A stretch of DNA of 64,000 nt from Struthio camelus (lineage: Eukaryota; Chordata; Aves; Struthioniformes; Struthionidae): assembly GCF_040807025.1 (NCBI RefSeq), contig NC_090952.1, positions 2,914,001-2,978,000 on the forward strand, given 5' to 3'. Below the pieces are notes generated by a model that searched no databases, had not been told where the DNA came from, and worked only from the letters and a program-made list of their open reading frames with translations. The translations under genes were made by a program, and so were the position numbers. Shown piece after piece: positions 21,026 through 33,600 of the stretch (position 1 is its first letter; each line of letters opens with the position of its first letter).

Positions 21026-23440
21026 GCCTGGCCTGCTCGGCCCATGGCGGCCACCTGAGCGCGCAAGGAACTTTGGGGGCTTCCTGGCCTCTCTGCCGCT
21101 GCCAGGCCACCCTGTGCTTGTTAGAGAAGGACATGGTAACTCAGATGGTAACTAGCTTAGCACAAGTCTAACCCTTGCTTAGCACTAGCATCTCAAGTAA
21201 ACAAAGCCTGCAAGCCTCCAGGCCGAACTGTCAAACTCGAGAATCAGTGCTGACCACATAACTCAGCTGAACTGGGAGAACTGAAGAAGAGAGGTCTCCC
21301 AGGGGGGCTGAGTCCCTGAGGTGGTTCCTCAAGTAACTGGGAGTTCCTTGGGAAGAAGTTAAGGGACTCCAAGTTGCCTGAAGAGCCCCCAGAGACTTGA
21401 AGAGCCTTAAAGCCTCTCAACCTTGCCTTTAAGGGCAGCAGGGGCAGGCCTCAGCCCAGACCCCCACACTCCCCAGCCTCAGGGCTTTGGTGGGGGGCAC
21501 AAAAACGCCCTGCCCAACGGCTGCCCCCACACAAAGCCCTGAGGCCAAGGAGCGCTCGCTGCTCCCTCGTCGCCCCGGCCTTCCCCGCTGCCTCCCGGGC
21601 TGGAGCTGGGCTGCCAGGGCCCCTGCTCAAAGAAAGGGCCAACCTGGGGGCGAGGAGAAACAGCCCCTTGGGACAGGAGCTCTCACCTACTGCAGCGAGA
21701 TGGCCCCGGCTGCCCCCTCTCCGCTCCAGCGCTGCAGCCAGGAGCTCTTCCCCGAGCAGGGAGAACGCAGCCTTCGGCAAGCTGCGAGCAGGCGTGAACA
21801 GAGACCGCGCACAGAACACAGCACATGGCACCTCGCCTCAGCTGGGGCTCGCGCCAAGTTTTATTGCCCAGAGCCCAAACACCTTCACGCGGTGCCACCG
21901 TGCCCGAGTCCCACTTGGCGCTTCCTGGGGAGCAGGACGAGCTGGCAGGCGCAGGCCGCCTTCCTGCTGCAGCAGCTCCTGGAGGGGTGCGTGAAGGCCA
22001 AAGCCGGATTCTTGCTCCTTCGGGTGGCGGGGGGGGGGGGGGGGGTCTCTGGGAAAGCAGGTCACTTCCTCAGTGCAGCTGGAGTCTGAAGCTGGGGCCC
22101 CAAAGAGCTGCGGGAGGGGTGGGCAAGAGATGAAAAAGCAGGTCTAGCCAGCAACTAGCACCTAGGAAAACAAAACAGAGCTCTTCAGAAAGAGCAGGAC
22201 CAGGCACTTTCCCTCTCTCAACACTCGGGCCCGACCCTGCGTCCCCCTCGGGGAGCAGGCGCTGGGGCTCTGCGCACTGCGGCTCTGCCTTCTGGCCTTC
22301 AGCGCATCCACAGAGCACGGCTCCTGCTGAAAACAGAGCAGAAACGCACACAACTAGTGGCCCCAAATATGAAAAAACAATAATAATAATGAAATAAATA
22401 AACCAGAGCCATAGCTTGTCTGGCACCTACCAGGCCTCAAAGGTCTCGGAAGGAGCCCGAGCGCCGCTGCTCTCTGCGCGCTGCCAGTGATGGGCAAAAA
22501 GCCTCTTCCTCCCATACGCAGCTCAGGCCCATTTCTCCTCCTCCTTCGTGTGCAAGGCGACAGCGCTGAACACCAAGAGGCCTACCTTCAGGGAGAAGGC
22601 GCCGGCACAGTACAGAAATGCCGAGGGGACGCAACGTTCCTACTGCGTGGGCTGCAGGGGACGCCCAGACACCTAGAAAAGGAGAGACCCTCTCTCGAGT
22701 CTGGCACTGCACCACAACACAGCAACAGCATCTCTTGCGCACAACTCACACTCCCTCTCCTCTTTAGTGCCCCCTGCTTCCCTAAAAAGGCAAGGGAGCT
22801 CCAACAACTCCAAAAAGCAAAGCCAAAGAGAAGCAAGTCCAAAGTCCTCCAGTCCCTCCTACGCTCCAGTACATTGCAGCCCAGCCAGAGCTGTCCCAGA
22901 GAGCCCCTTCCCCTGGCACGAGACATTCCCACCGGCCTTACCTGCCGAGAGGAGCCCCGGGGAGCAAAACCCAGTCGGTCATGACCTACTGGGAACTGAA
23001 ACTCCCCCAGCCCTCTGGCAGCGGGAGCTGCACGCCCCAGTTGCCCCCTCAGGCAGACAAAGCGGCCACGTTGAACTGAGCCAGGCAACAGAAAACACAA
23101 CCGACAAACACAACCGCAGAAACACAACCGAGCTCTCAGTGAGCACGTCAGCTCCCAGCGGCCACAAAGGAAGCAGACAGAGATCTTGCAGAGACAGGAC
23201 ACAGCTCCCACTACGCTTCTCAGCTCCCCAGGCAGCTGAAACCCCAAAACAGCCTCGCCAGTAAAACACCTTCTGGTTATGAACTTCAAAGATGGTTTTT
23301 CCCCCTGGCCAAATGATACGCTCTGATTCCACTTTCTACAGCAAAGGCTGAAAGCTCTGTACTGACAGACAGACAAGGAAGGACCCCGCACCAGCGCCAC
23401 AACACGCCGCGCCACCACCAGGCTCCAGCTGCTCCCACAA
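21026..23440. other. 3' flank between gene copies, unit 2
   Basis: Equivalent of the unit 1 flank. Plus-strand AATAAA hexamers lie at 22393-22402 and could end the mRNA of gene copy 1. It includes a 77-bp block (23268-23344) absent from unit 1, which ends in an acceptor-like CCACTTTCTACAG. The G tract lies near 22029-22046. Confidence 0.5.
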
Positions 23441-24085
23441 GGCTGGGAACCAGCCTGCCAACACCCGCACCCGAAGAAAGCCCGAGGAAGGGCGGCAGCC
23501 GCGCTGGAAACCTGCCGCCCCCGGCAGCGGACGAGCCCCCGGCGGGGCGGGAAGCGCCACCCGGCCGCCTCGGGGCCGCCAGGGAAGCCCCTGCCCGAGC
23601 GCTGCCCCCTCCCCGGCGCTCCGGACAGCCCGGCTGCCGGCTGCCAACGCTCCCTCCTCCGGCGCCGCCCGCAGCCCGCCGGGCACTCGCTGCACGGGCC
23701 GGCAAACAGCGCCCGCAGACACCCAGCGCTCCGCTGCCGGCGCTCGCTCCTCCGCGGCGCCCGCCGGTGCTGCCAGCAGCTCGCGGCCGGCACCATCGCG
23801 CACGTCCCGCTTGGTCCCGCCGCGCTGCCAACGGCGCTGCCACAACCGTTGCGCGTTGCCCAGGCGAGAGCGACCGGCCGCCCCGACCGCCTCCCCGCGC
23901 CCGGCCCGGCCCCCCCGCCGCCCCCGAGCCCCGCCGCGCCACGACCCGCCGCGCGTCCCGCAGCCTGCCGCTCTCCAGCAGCGCCGCGCCACCGCACCAC
24001 ACAGGACGCGACGCCACGCGACGGGACCCGGCCGCCGCCGCCAGGCGCCCCCACACAGCCAGCCACCCCGCCGCCATCTTCGCCG
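21850..24085 (-). other. Possible minus-strand transcription unit, unit 2
   Basis: The same signals recur: AATAAA on the minus strand at 21860-21865 and the GCGGCCATCTT-type start context at about 24070-24080. In this unit the minus-strand text reads CTGAAG/GTAGG near 22583, an extra donor-like site not present in unit 1, and the 77-bp block would fall inside the transcript. Confidence 0.28.
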
Positions 24086-24590
24086 CCGGCCGCTCGCTCC
24101 CCTCCCCCCCGGCCAGAGGCGGGAGCGGGGCGCCAATCAGCGGCGGGCGGCGCGCAGGCGCCCTCCAATGGCCGAGAGGCAGCTGGCCCGGCCGGCCAAT
24201 CCCCGCGGCGGCCCGGGCGGAGGGCGGGAGGGAGCGGAGAGAGGCCGGAGATGGCGTCCGGCGGCCGTGGGCGCCGCCGAGCGGGCGGGCGAGCGGGCGG
24301 GCGGGCGGCGGGGTCGGGGCTGCCGGCGCCAGGGACGCGGTCCCCGCTGTCCCCCCTCAGTGTCCCCCTCGCTGTCCCCCCGTCCTCCCGCCCGTCGCCG
24401 CCCGGTCGGCTGTCGCCGGCGGCAGAGGGCAGCGGGGAGGGCAGGCGCCGTGCGCGGGCAGGGCAGGGGCTGCGGGCAGGGCAGGCAGGAAGCGGCGCTG
24501 CCTCGTGTGACCCACGTCGAGGCCCCGCCGAGCTCCTCCCGGCCCGGGTCGCCCCCGACGGGCTCGCCCGGTCCCAGGCCGCTCTCCCCC
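23450..24590. promoter_or_regulatory. CpG island, likely bidirectional promoter, unit 2
   Basis: Same CCAAT cluster (about 24133-24203) and YY1-like motif (about 24070-24080). It lacks one 10-bp GCCACGCGAC repeat found in unit 1 and has a slightly longer GGGC-rich repeat near 24290-24310. Confidence 0.65.
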
Positions 24591-24743
24591 AGCTCATACA
24601 GTCCTGCCCAGGCTCGTGCGGGCTTGCGCGGCGCTTGCACAGCCCCTCGTCCAGCCCGAGGGGCTCCTACGGCCCCGCACGGGTCTCCACGGGCTTGTGT
24701 AGTCCCGCGCTGAGCTCGGGGGGGCCCGCGCCCGGCTCCACAG

Positions 24744-25870
24744 AGTCACAGCATGGTTGAGGTTGGCAGGGACCTCTGGAGATCATCTAGTCCAACCCCC
24801 CTGCTCCAGCAGGCTCCTCTAGAGCGTGTTGCCCAGGATCGCATCCAGACGGGTTTTGAATGTCTCCAGCGAAGGAGACTCCACCACCTCTCTGGGCAAC
24901 CTGTGCCAGTGCTCACTCACCCTCACAGTCAAGAAGTTTTTCCTCAGGTTCAGGTGGACCTGCCTGTGCTTCAGTTTGTGCCCGTTGCCTCTTGTCCTGT
25001 CGCTGGGCACCACGGAGAAGAGACCCGCCTCATCCTCTTGACACTCCCCCTTCAGATACTTGCACACGTTGATGAGATCGCCTCTCAGTCTTCTCTTCTC
25101 CAGGCTCAACAGGCCCAGCTCTCGCAGCCTTTCTGCAGAGGAGAGATGCTCCAGTCCCCTCATCCTCTTTGTCGCCCTCCGCTGGACTCTCTCCAGTAGT
25201 GCCATGTCTCTCTTGTCCTGGGGAGCCCACAACTGCACCCAGGACTCCAGGGGAGGCCTCACCAGGGCTGAGGAGAGGGGCAGGATCACCTCCCTCCACC
25301 TGCTGGCAACACTCTTCCTCAGGCACCCCAGGATCCCATTGGCCTCCTTGGCCACAAGGGCACACTGCTGCCTCATGCTTCACTTGTTGCCCACCAGCAC
25401 TCCCAGGTCCTTCTCTGCAGAGCTGCTTGCCAGCAGGTCAACCCCCAGCCTGTCCTGCTGCCTGGGCTTCTTCCTCCCCAGGTGCAGCACCTTGCGCTTG
25501 CCTATGTTGAACTTCAGGAGGGTCCTCTCTGCCCAGCTCTCCAGCCTGCCCAGGTCCCTCTCAATGGCAGCACAGTCTTCTGGCGCGTCAGCCACTCCCC
25601 CCCAGTTTAGTATCATCAGCAAACTTGCTGAGGGTGCACTCTGTGCCTTCCTCCAGGTCATTGATGAATACATTGAACAAGAGTGGACCCAGGACTGACC
25701 CCTGGGGGACACCGCTAGCTACAGGCCTCCAACTAGACTCTGCGCCATTCACCACAACCCTCGGAGCTCGGCCATCCAGCCAGTTCTCAGTCCACCTCAC
25801 TGGCCACTCATCTAACCCCCACTTCCTGAGTTTACCTGGGAGGATATGATGGGAGACAGTGTCAAAAGCC
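24744..25870 (-). mobile_element. CR1 LINE, 5'-truncated, minus strand, unit 2
   Basis: The duplicated copy of the element at 3941-5067, at the same place in its unit and with the same truncation point. Some changes are unit specific, for example NGAESS instead of SGAESS in the RT part. Shared ends prove that insertion came before duplication. Confidence 0.95.
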
Positions 25871-26696
25871 TACGAGTTTCTATGGGCCTGAACAGGGCTC
25901 TACGGGCCTGTGCTGAGGTCATACGGGTTCACGCCAGGCCCTGCAGGCTCATTTGCGTCCATGCCAGGCTCTGCAGGGTCCTACGGGCCCCCACAGGGCT
26001 CCACGGGCTCGTACGGACCCATGTGGGGCTCTATGGGCTCATCCAGGCCCCCGCTGAGCTGGTGCGGGTCCCTGCCGGGCCCTAGGGGCTCGTGCGGACT
26101 TGTGCTGGGCCCTCCAGGCTCATACAGGCCTGTGCCAGGCTCTACAGGCTTCTAAGAGCCTGAACGGGGCTCTAGGGGCTTGTACAGCCCCATGCCGAGC
26201 TCACATGGGCTTGTGCCAGGCCCTGCAGGCTTGTATGAGCCCTTGCTGGGCTCTGCGGGCTCATACGGACCCCCACAGGGCTCCACGGGCTCGTAGGGGC
26301 CCATGCCAAGCTCATAGGAGCCCGTGCCAGGCTCTATGGACTTCTATGGGCCTGCACAGGGCTCTGTGGACTCATACAGAGCTGTTTGGGGCTGTATGGG
26401 CTTGTACGCCCCCATGCTGAGCACATATGGGCCCGTGCCGAGCTCTGTGGGCTGGTACGGTCCTGCACAGCGCTCTACGGGCTCATACGAGCCCACGCCA
26501 GGCTCTGCGTGCTTGTGCCAGGCTCTGTGGGCTCGTACTGGCTCACCCTGAGCTTGTACAGGTCCATGCCAGGCCCTGTGGGCTGGTACGGGCCTGCACT
26601 GGGCCCTAGGGACTCCAACGGACTCGTGCTGGGCCCTACGGGCTCATATGGGACCGTTCCGAGTTCGTACAGGCCCGTGCCGGGCTCTCTGAGCTA
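25871..26696. repeat. 30-bp GC-rich minisatellite, unit 2
   Basis: Collinear with unit 1 but 21 bp shorter, with one step lost near 26120. The left part lies at 24591-24743 on the other side of the CR1. Confidence 0.85.
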
Positions 26697-28168
26697 GTAT
26701 CAGTTTGCCTTTATCTTTGCTGCCTTACATCTCCCTTAGGCCTCCTCGTTGCAGTCTTTCTCCTTTCCCTTCCTCCCCTTAGACACATTCTGTGTGGTTT
26801 CCAAGACATGTTAACCCCATCTTCTGTGCCCATAACTGAGGCTCTAAAGGAAGGCAGGCAGACAGCAGGAAAAGAAGGCAAAAGGAAAAGAGCGGCTTTT
26901 TGATAGGAAGCCGACAGTCTTAAAACCCATTAGGCTAGTAACTGGGGTGGAGTTATCTCATCGAACTTTAGGAAGCCAAACTTAAGGTCTGAACTGCTTC
27001 TCCGGGCTCCCTCCCTAGGCTGTGGAGAAAAACGGGCCCTTCCAGAGAGCCCTTCACCCAATCGATCCCAGAGAGCGGTGGGACTGCAGAAGGACTGCAC
27101 GTCTCTAGCCGTTATGTCTGCCACCGGAGGAAAATGATAATCCTGTCTGAATGTAGTCTCAGGTGTGCTAGGAGTGTATCAAAGCATCTGGAAAGGACTC
27201 TCGCCACGTGGTGAGCCGAAATCCCGAATTCCAATTGTGACTCTGTGAAATACTGGGGTGCCAGAGGATTTCCTGGAACTGAGAAAGAGGTAGAAAAGCA
27301 TGAGCAGACTAGTCAAAGAGATGCCACTTTCCGTTAAAGGAACGGGAGCCTGGAGGAGGGCTCTTCAGGAAGGAAAAGAGACAGCTGAGAGAGGTAGGAG
27401 AGAGCTGCCTGGAACGAAGTGCTGTGGGAAAGGGGAACAAGGCAAGTCTCGGTGTCCTTCAACAGCAGCTGGAGCTAGGAGGTGCCATACTGGAAGAGAG
27501 AAGAAAAGGAGGTATTCTTTCAGCCCCAAAGGGTTGGAGAATGGAAGCAAATTAAAGGGCATGCTTGATTTGTGGCCACGTGGAGACAGGAGAGCGAAGT
27601 AGAATTGCTGCTCTAACTTGTGCTGTTGTTGTTGGTGGTGCTAGAAACAGATCCCCTCCGGTGAGGGGAAGAAGTCATTGCCTAGTGAGGAGAACAACCG
27701 CTTCTTTGACTACTCCCTCAAGAAAAACATAAAATAAACACACTCCTTGTCTTGGTGTTTTTGCTTCGAGCCTAATTAGGAATAGTAGAAAAAAAAAATG
27801 ACATCACATTCCCCAAGAAAAAACACTGGTATTTACTGCATTTGTTCCTTTAATGATTGGAGATGGGGGGGGGTGGGGGTCTTATTTAGGCTGTGTATTG
27901 GCTTTGGTACATCAGGAAAACGGGAGACCAAGCTGACCAAACAGTGTGTGTCCACTTGGCACGTTGTGAATAGCTCTCGAGATAACACTGACCTTAATGA
28001 CTATGTCCCTAGTGAATAGAAAAGGGCACCTGCTCACATGCGGTTTTACACACGCACCCCCGCACCCTCCCCCCCAAATTAAGATGTAACTCTTAAATCC
28101 TATCCTAGGGGATCATCTTAATTATCTGCATGGCAGACAGCTACAGTTATTTTGGATGCCTTAGTGCA
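26697..28168. other. AT-richer island of unknown origin, unit 2
   Basis: Collinear with 5915-7390. A short segment containing GCACGGCGACAC, present in units 1 and 3, is missing near 27665. The G run near 27867 is interrupted by a T. Confidence 0.45.
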
Positions 28169-29120
28169 TCATAGCGAGTGGGGTACCCCAGGGGTCGATA
28201 CTGGCTTCGATCGTGTTCAAGTTGTTCCTCAGAAACTTGGCTGAAGGGACAGCGTGCGCCCTCAGCGAGTTTGCGGCTGTTCTGAACTGGGCGGTATGGT
28301 TGCAACCCTGGAGGGTTGTAGCGCCGTTCAGTGGGAGCTCGACAGGCTGGAGAGATGGGCAGAGGGGAAGCTCATGAAGTTCAAGCCAAGGAAGGGCAGA
28401 GTCCTGCCCTGCAGGAGAAACACCCTGGTGCAGCAGTACAGGCTGGGGAGTGAGGTGCTGGGAGGGCAGGTGGCCAGCAAGTTGCGCACGAGGCAGCAAC
28501 GTGCCCTTGTGGCCAAGGCGGCCAACGATCTCCCGGGCTGCAGTAGGCAAAGCACTGGCAGCAGGTGGAGGGCGGTCATCCTCTCCCTCTCCTCAGCCCT
28601 GGTGAGGCCTCGCCTGGAGTCCCGGGTGCAGGGGTGGGCTCCCCAATACAAGAGAGACATGGAGCTAGTGCAGTGAGTGCAGCTGAGGGTTCCTCAGATG
28701 CTGAAGGGATGGGGGCATAGGAGGAAAGGCTGCGAGAGCTGGGCCTGTTCAGCGTGGAGAAGAGAAGACTGGGGGGGCGGGGGGAGGATCTGACCAATGG
28801 GTAGAAATATCTGAAGGGAGGGTGTCAAGAGGATGGGGCCAGAGCCTTGTCAGAGGGGCCCACTGACAGGAGGAGAGGCAGTGAGCACAAACTGAAGCAC
28901 AGGCAGGTCCGTCGGACCATGAGGACAAACGTCTTTGCTGTGGGAGTGACGGAGCGCTGGAACAGGCTGCCCAGCGAGGTCGTGCAGTCCCCATCCGTGG
29001 CCATAGTCAAAAGGCATCTGGCTAGGGTGCTGGGCAACCCGCTCTAGGTGACCCCTCTGGATTGGACTAGATGACCTCCAGAGGTCCCTTCCAACCTCCA
29101 CCGCTCTGTGAGTCTGTGAC
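28169..29120 (+). mobile_element. CR1 LINE remnant, plus strand, unit 2
   Basis: Duplicated copy of the element at 7391-8340. It differs in the 3' part near 28910-28920 (RRTMRTNVF rather than RPNTRTNVF) and has a longer G-rich stretch near 28770. Confidence 0.92.
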
Positions 29121-29859
29121 CAGAGCCCCATGGAGGCGCAGCGGCAGACAGAGGTGGCCGAGGGGCAGGCAGCCGTGTGGGCCTGAAGGGATGTGCCCTG
29201 CCCCTCCCTAGGGCGGCGGGTCACAGCAGGGTCCTTTGTGACCCCGTGGTGCCCCATGGTGTTGTTGGGCACCACTATGGCATGAGCAAGGCAGTGTCCG
29301 GGAGGATGGCAACAGGAAAGGAAGGAGCACGCAGGGCTGCTGAAGGAGCCCTTGAGCGCGCGATGTCTTTCCCTGTCGCCCCGGGCAGCCCCGCAGTGCG
29401 AGGCGTTTCCCCAAGGCACCCCCAGCTCAGACCTGGGTAAGAGGGCTGGGGCTGGGGCTGAGCAGCTCCCCAGGGCCTCAAGGGGGCCCTTGGCCATGGC
29501 CATGGCCAGGAGAGGAAGGAGCAGGCAGGGTGATGGGGTGGGGCTGGAGCTAAGGTGCAGGAGAGCTGGCGCCAGGGCCCAGCACACCTGCAGCGGGCAG
29601 GGGGACGCCAATGTCCCGCAGGGAACCACCCTCTGCTGGTGGGGTTAGCGAAAGGTTTTCCTTCCAAGAACATCTTGGCAAAGCCTGCGGGCATTTTCCA
29701 AATGACACCTTTTGCATGGAAAAGCCACAGCCGTGGGCTCGGCCTTCTCCAGCCAGGCTGTCTGCTAAGCCCAGGGGGACAGTGCAACTGTTTCCAGGTG
29801 CCAGGCCCGGCCTTAGGCTCCTCCATTCCCAACCTCCCCCTTTTCTTCCTCCCTGCAGG
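29121..29859 (+). promoter_or_regulatory. 5' flank of gene copy 2, possible noncoding 5' exon
   Basis: Same donor (at 29436/29437) and acceptor (ending 29858) as in copy 1. A few substitutions, including the change of a short CATGACACC word to CGTGGTGCC near 29245. Confidence 0.45.
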
Positions 29860-30610
29860 ATGGAGAGGAGACCTCCCAGGCACCCCCGGGTGGCCTGGGA
29901 GAAGAAGGATGGCTCCGTCAGCCGCCCTAGGGTGGCTTTGAAGGAGAAGAAGGATGGCTCCATCAGCTGCCCTAGAGCAGCTTTGAAGGAGAAGGAGGAG
30001 GATGGACCCCCCAGGCACCCCAGGGTGGCCTGGGAGAAGAAGGATGGCTCCGTCAGCCGCCCTAGGGCGGCTTTGAAGGAGAAGGAGGAGGATGGACCCC
30101 CCAGGCACCCCAGGGTGGCCTGGGAGAAGAAGGATGGCTCCGTCAGCTGCCCTAGGGCAGCTTTGAAGGAGGAGGATGGACCCCCCAGGCACCCCAGGGT
30201 GGCCTGGGAGAAGGAAAAGGAGGATGGCTCCGTCAGCTGCCCTGAGGTGGCTTTGAAGGAGGAAGATAGATCCCCCAGGCTCCCAAGGGTGGCCTGGGAG
30301 GAGGATGAGAAGGATGGCTCCCTCAGCTGCCCTAGGGTGTCTTTGAAGGAGGAGGAGGAGGATGGACCTCCCAGGCACCCAAAGGAAGCCTTGGAGGAGG
30401 AGGAGGAGGAGGACGGAGGCCCTTCAGAGAGCCACCCCAGGAGGGCCTCGGAAGAGGAGGAGGAGGAGGAGGAGGAGGAGGACGAAGACGAGGAGGAGGA
30501 GGAGGAGGAGGAGGAGGGTGGACCCTCCACCTACACCAGGGTTGCCTGGGAGGAGGAGGAGGAGGAGGATGGAGGCCCTTCAGGGAGCAGCTCGCAGCCG
30601 GAGCAGTGCT
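29860..30610 (+). repeat. Coding repeat in exon 1 of copy 2
   Basis: Same unit order and overall length as copy 1, but the lengths of individual GAG runs differ (one shorter, one longer), so the equal total is the sum of opposite small changes. One half-unit reads ALKEEDGPP in place of ALKEKDGPP. The first intron remains open in the same frame for about 120 bp because GAGCGAG replaces the GAGTGAG of copy 1. Confidence 0.85.
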
Positions 30611-33600
30611 CGCCCCAGCCATCGCAGCCAGGTGAGCGAGTGGGCACCCCTGGGCTGGGCAGGATCGGGGGCTGCGAGCGCACCCGGCAGGCTGGCATGT
30701 GGGGTCCCCAGGAGCCTGGTGGCCCGGCGGTGCCTGAATGCCGGGGCCTGCTCTGAGCTTGGGAGCCAGCCCCCAGGAGCGCATCCCCCCCAGGGGGCCG
30801 GGGGGCGGTGGAGAGGAGCAAAGGGGACACAGCTCCTGCTCCACGGCCCAGGCAGGGGCAGGCAGCTCGGCTGGCGGGAGACAGAGCTTTGCAGCCTGCG
30901 CGCGAGCAGGTTTCTCAAGGGGACGCGCTTGGGGCTTTCCCCCGTGGGCTGGGCTCCAGCCTCGCCGCCTGCCTGCTGGGCACCTCCTGGACAGGCCTCA
31001 ACTGGTTCCTGTCTGCTGCCAGCCCCGACAGCTCTGCCCACTCTCTTTCTTGGTCACATCTAGGGCAGCTTCTGCCAGGAGAGGAGGAAGCCCTGGGAAG
31101 CATGCGCACCTTTCTGCGAAGCGGAGGCAAGGTAACGGCAGGCACTTGTGCCTGGGCTGTGCCTGCATCTCCCGGTGGGCGGCCCCTGCACGTGCAACGC
31201 TCAGGCGGCCCCGCAAGGGCTGCTGGCTGTGCAGAGCTGCTCCCGTACGGGCACGCCACGCACCGCTGCGTGGCCGCAAACGCTCCGGTGCTGCTGCCCA
31301 TGCCTCTGGCGCACTTACGCTCTCCGTCTCTCTCCTGCTGCTGCCAGGGAGAGGCTGAGAAGCTGCAGTTTCTGGCCGACGTGTGCATCCTCTGCAGAGG
31401 CACCAGCACGGATGTCTTGCTGCGGGTCCTGCTTTTCCTGTGCAGGGTGGATCTGGCAAAGGCAATCGAGGTGAGGGCGCAGGCCGGGGCCTGGGGGAGT
31501 GGGCAAGCCTAGCCGGGCACTGGCACACCAGGGAGGCCAGGACTGGGGTGCGTGAGCGTGGGAAGGTGGGGAGCCCTTGCTCGTGAGCGCAGCGCTGCCC
31601 ACTGCAGGGCTCCAGAAGCCACCGAGAGCGGGGCAACGAGGGGGCTGCCCTGGGTGCCAGCGCTGGGGTGCGACGGGGGCACCTGGGCTCTGCCAGCCTG
31701 GCAGGCTCCTCGCTGGCTGCTGACAGCTCCCACGCCGCGTCCTCGCTGCGCTCTCCAGGTGCTGTTGCGAGAGGAGCCCGTGGAGCAGCTGAGCACTGCG
31801 GTGCGGCAGCAAGCCTTCCTCGCCATCGCTGCAATGAGGTAGCTGCCCCAGCCCCTGCCTTGCTCAAGGCCTCCACAGCCTACGGACCTGACGGCACCAG
31901 CTGCAGCTGGGCGGCATCTCCCGTTCGGGGGCAGTCTGAGCGAGGCGTCTGCGGGGCCTCTGCTCTCCCCTGCACGGGCCTTGACAGTGCTGGAGACGGG
32001 AGGGCAGAGAGGGCCCCGGAGCCCTGTCCAGTGTCTCCGGACTTTGCTCACGAAGGCTGAGGCAGGAGCTGCAGAGGGTATCGGGCACATGCTGCCGGAC
32101 CGTCCTCTGTCCCTGGGCCAGCATCACAGGAGGAAGAGGCGCCTCCCCAGGGGCCTCCCCACCTCGCTCCCCTAGCAGCATAGGCTCTGCCGCCCACCAG
32201 CTCTGGAGGTGCCACCGTCAGCCCCCGGCTCTGAGCAGCGCCTCTCCCTCCTTGCAGCAAAGCGAAGCTGGTGCTAGATCGCAACCAGCAGACAAGCCTC
32301 CTCCAGTCCTGCTTCTGCGCGGTCTTCTTCCTTCCTCCGACAGAGCACATGCAGAGCCTGCAGGCTGCCCTCTACTCCAAGGTACGCCCTGGCCGAGGGC
32401 TGCAGAGCCCGACAGTCCCCCTGGGCTGGTCCCCGGCTGCTCTGTGCCGAGAGATGAACGCAAGCTCCAAGCCAGAGCAGCACTGCAGCGTGGCTTTCCC
32501 ACCCTCGTGCCTTTTCCCCCTTGCCCTGGCGATGGCCCCGCGTAGTGTCGCCGAGCTGGTCCTCGTGCGGCAGCTCCTCTGCCCTAAGCCTCTCCCCGGG
32601 CACCGCAGGGCCCTGGGTGTCCCCCTCAGGCTGCAGGGATTCAAGCCCCTCTCCTGCAGGCAGGGGGCTCCAGGGAAGAAGTGCCACAAGCCTCTGTCTT
32701 CCTTGCAGACGCTGGCTGCCCTGGACAGCATGCTGCAGGCGCTGGTGCTCACATGTCTCTCGCCTGCTCTCCTGGAGCTGCAGAACATCCTGCAGGTGTG
32801 GCATTTAGGCAAAGAGTGGCCTTCACAGGGACTGTTTCTCACCCCAAAACAAAGGGACTCTCTGGAGGGGACCTCCCTCTGCTCGGCCCCGCAGCGCTAG
32901 GGGCAGAGAGCATGCCGCAGGGAGAGGAGCGTCTCCCTCGGGGGAGCGAGGCTTCCCCACCGTGCTCTTCTGCAAGCCCAGGGTCTCCTGGCTGCAGTCA
33001 AGAGTCCTTTCTTGCCCACCCGACTCCTGCAGTGGAAGGCAAAGCCCTAACCCCTGGCCCTCCGCGACAGGAGGGCCCAGCGGGCCCTTTCTGGCAAGCA
33101 GCAGAGGCTGCAGGAGCCACGGGAGCCTGCTGCCTGCCCGGCTCCAGCCGCTCAGCCGAGGGGACTTGTCCCTAGTTTGGGGGGACTCGCAAGGCAAGAA
33201 CCCACTTACGGGCTTTGCTCCTGCTCCCAGGAGCTGAAGGGCAAAGCCGAGCAGGCATCAGCAGAGCTGCCTCGCTTGCAGCAGCTGGCAGGTCACCGCG
33301 CAGACCAGCAGCTTTTCTCCTCCCAGGTCCTGCTGCCCTTCCTCCGGTCCAAGCAAGCAGCCACGCGCCAGAGGGCTGTGGGGCGCATTGCCGAGCTCAC
33401 GCAGCTCCTGGTCATCCCTCCCTTGCTCAAGGTAAGCCGCCTCAGGACCAGGCAACCTCCAGGCGCCCCATCACCCCTCCATGGTGCTCCGGAGCCTTCT
33501 GCAGCTCCGCGCTGCCTCCAAGGGAAGCCTGGCTACAAGGTAGGGCACCCAGCAAGGCCCTGCCCCGAAGCTATGCTCTTGGCCATGCCTCGGTGGGCTT

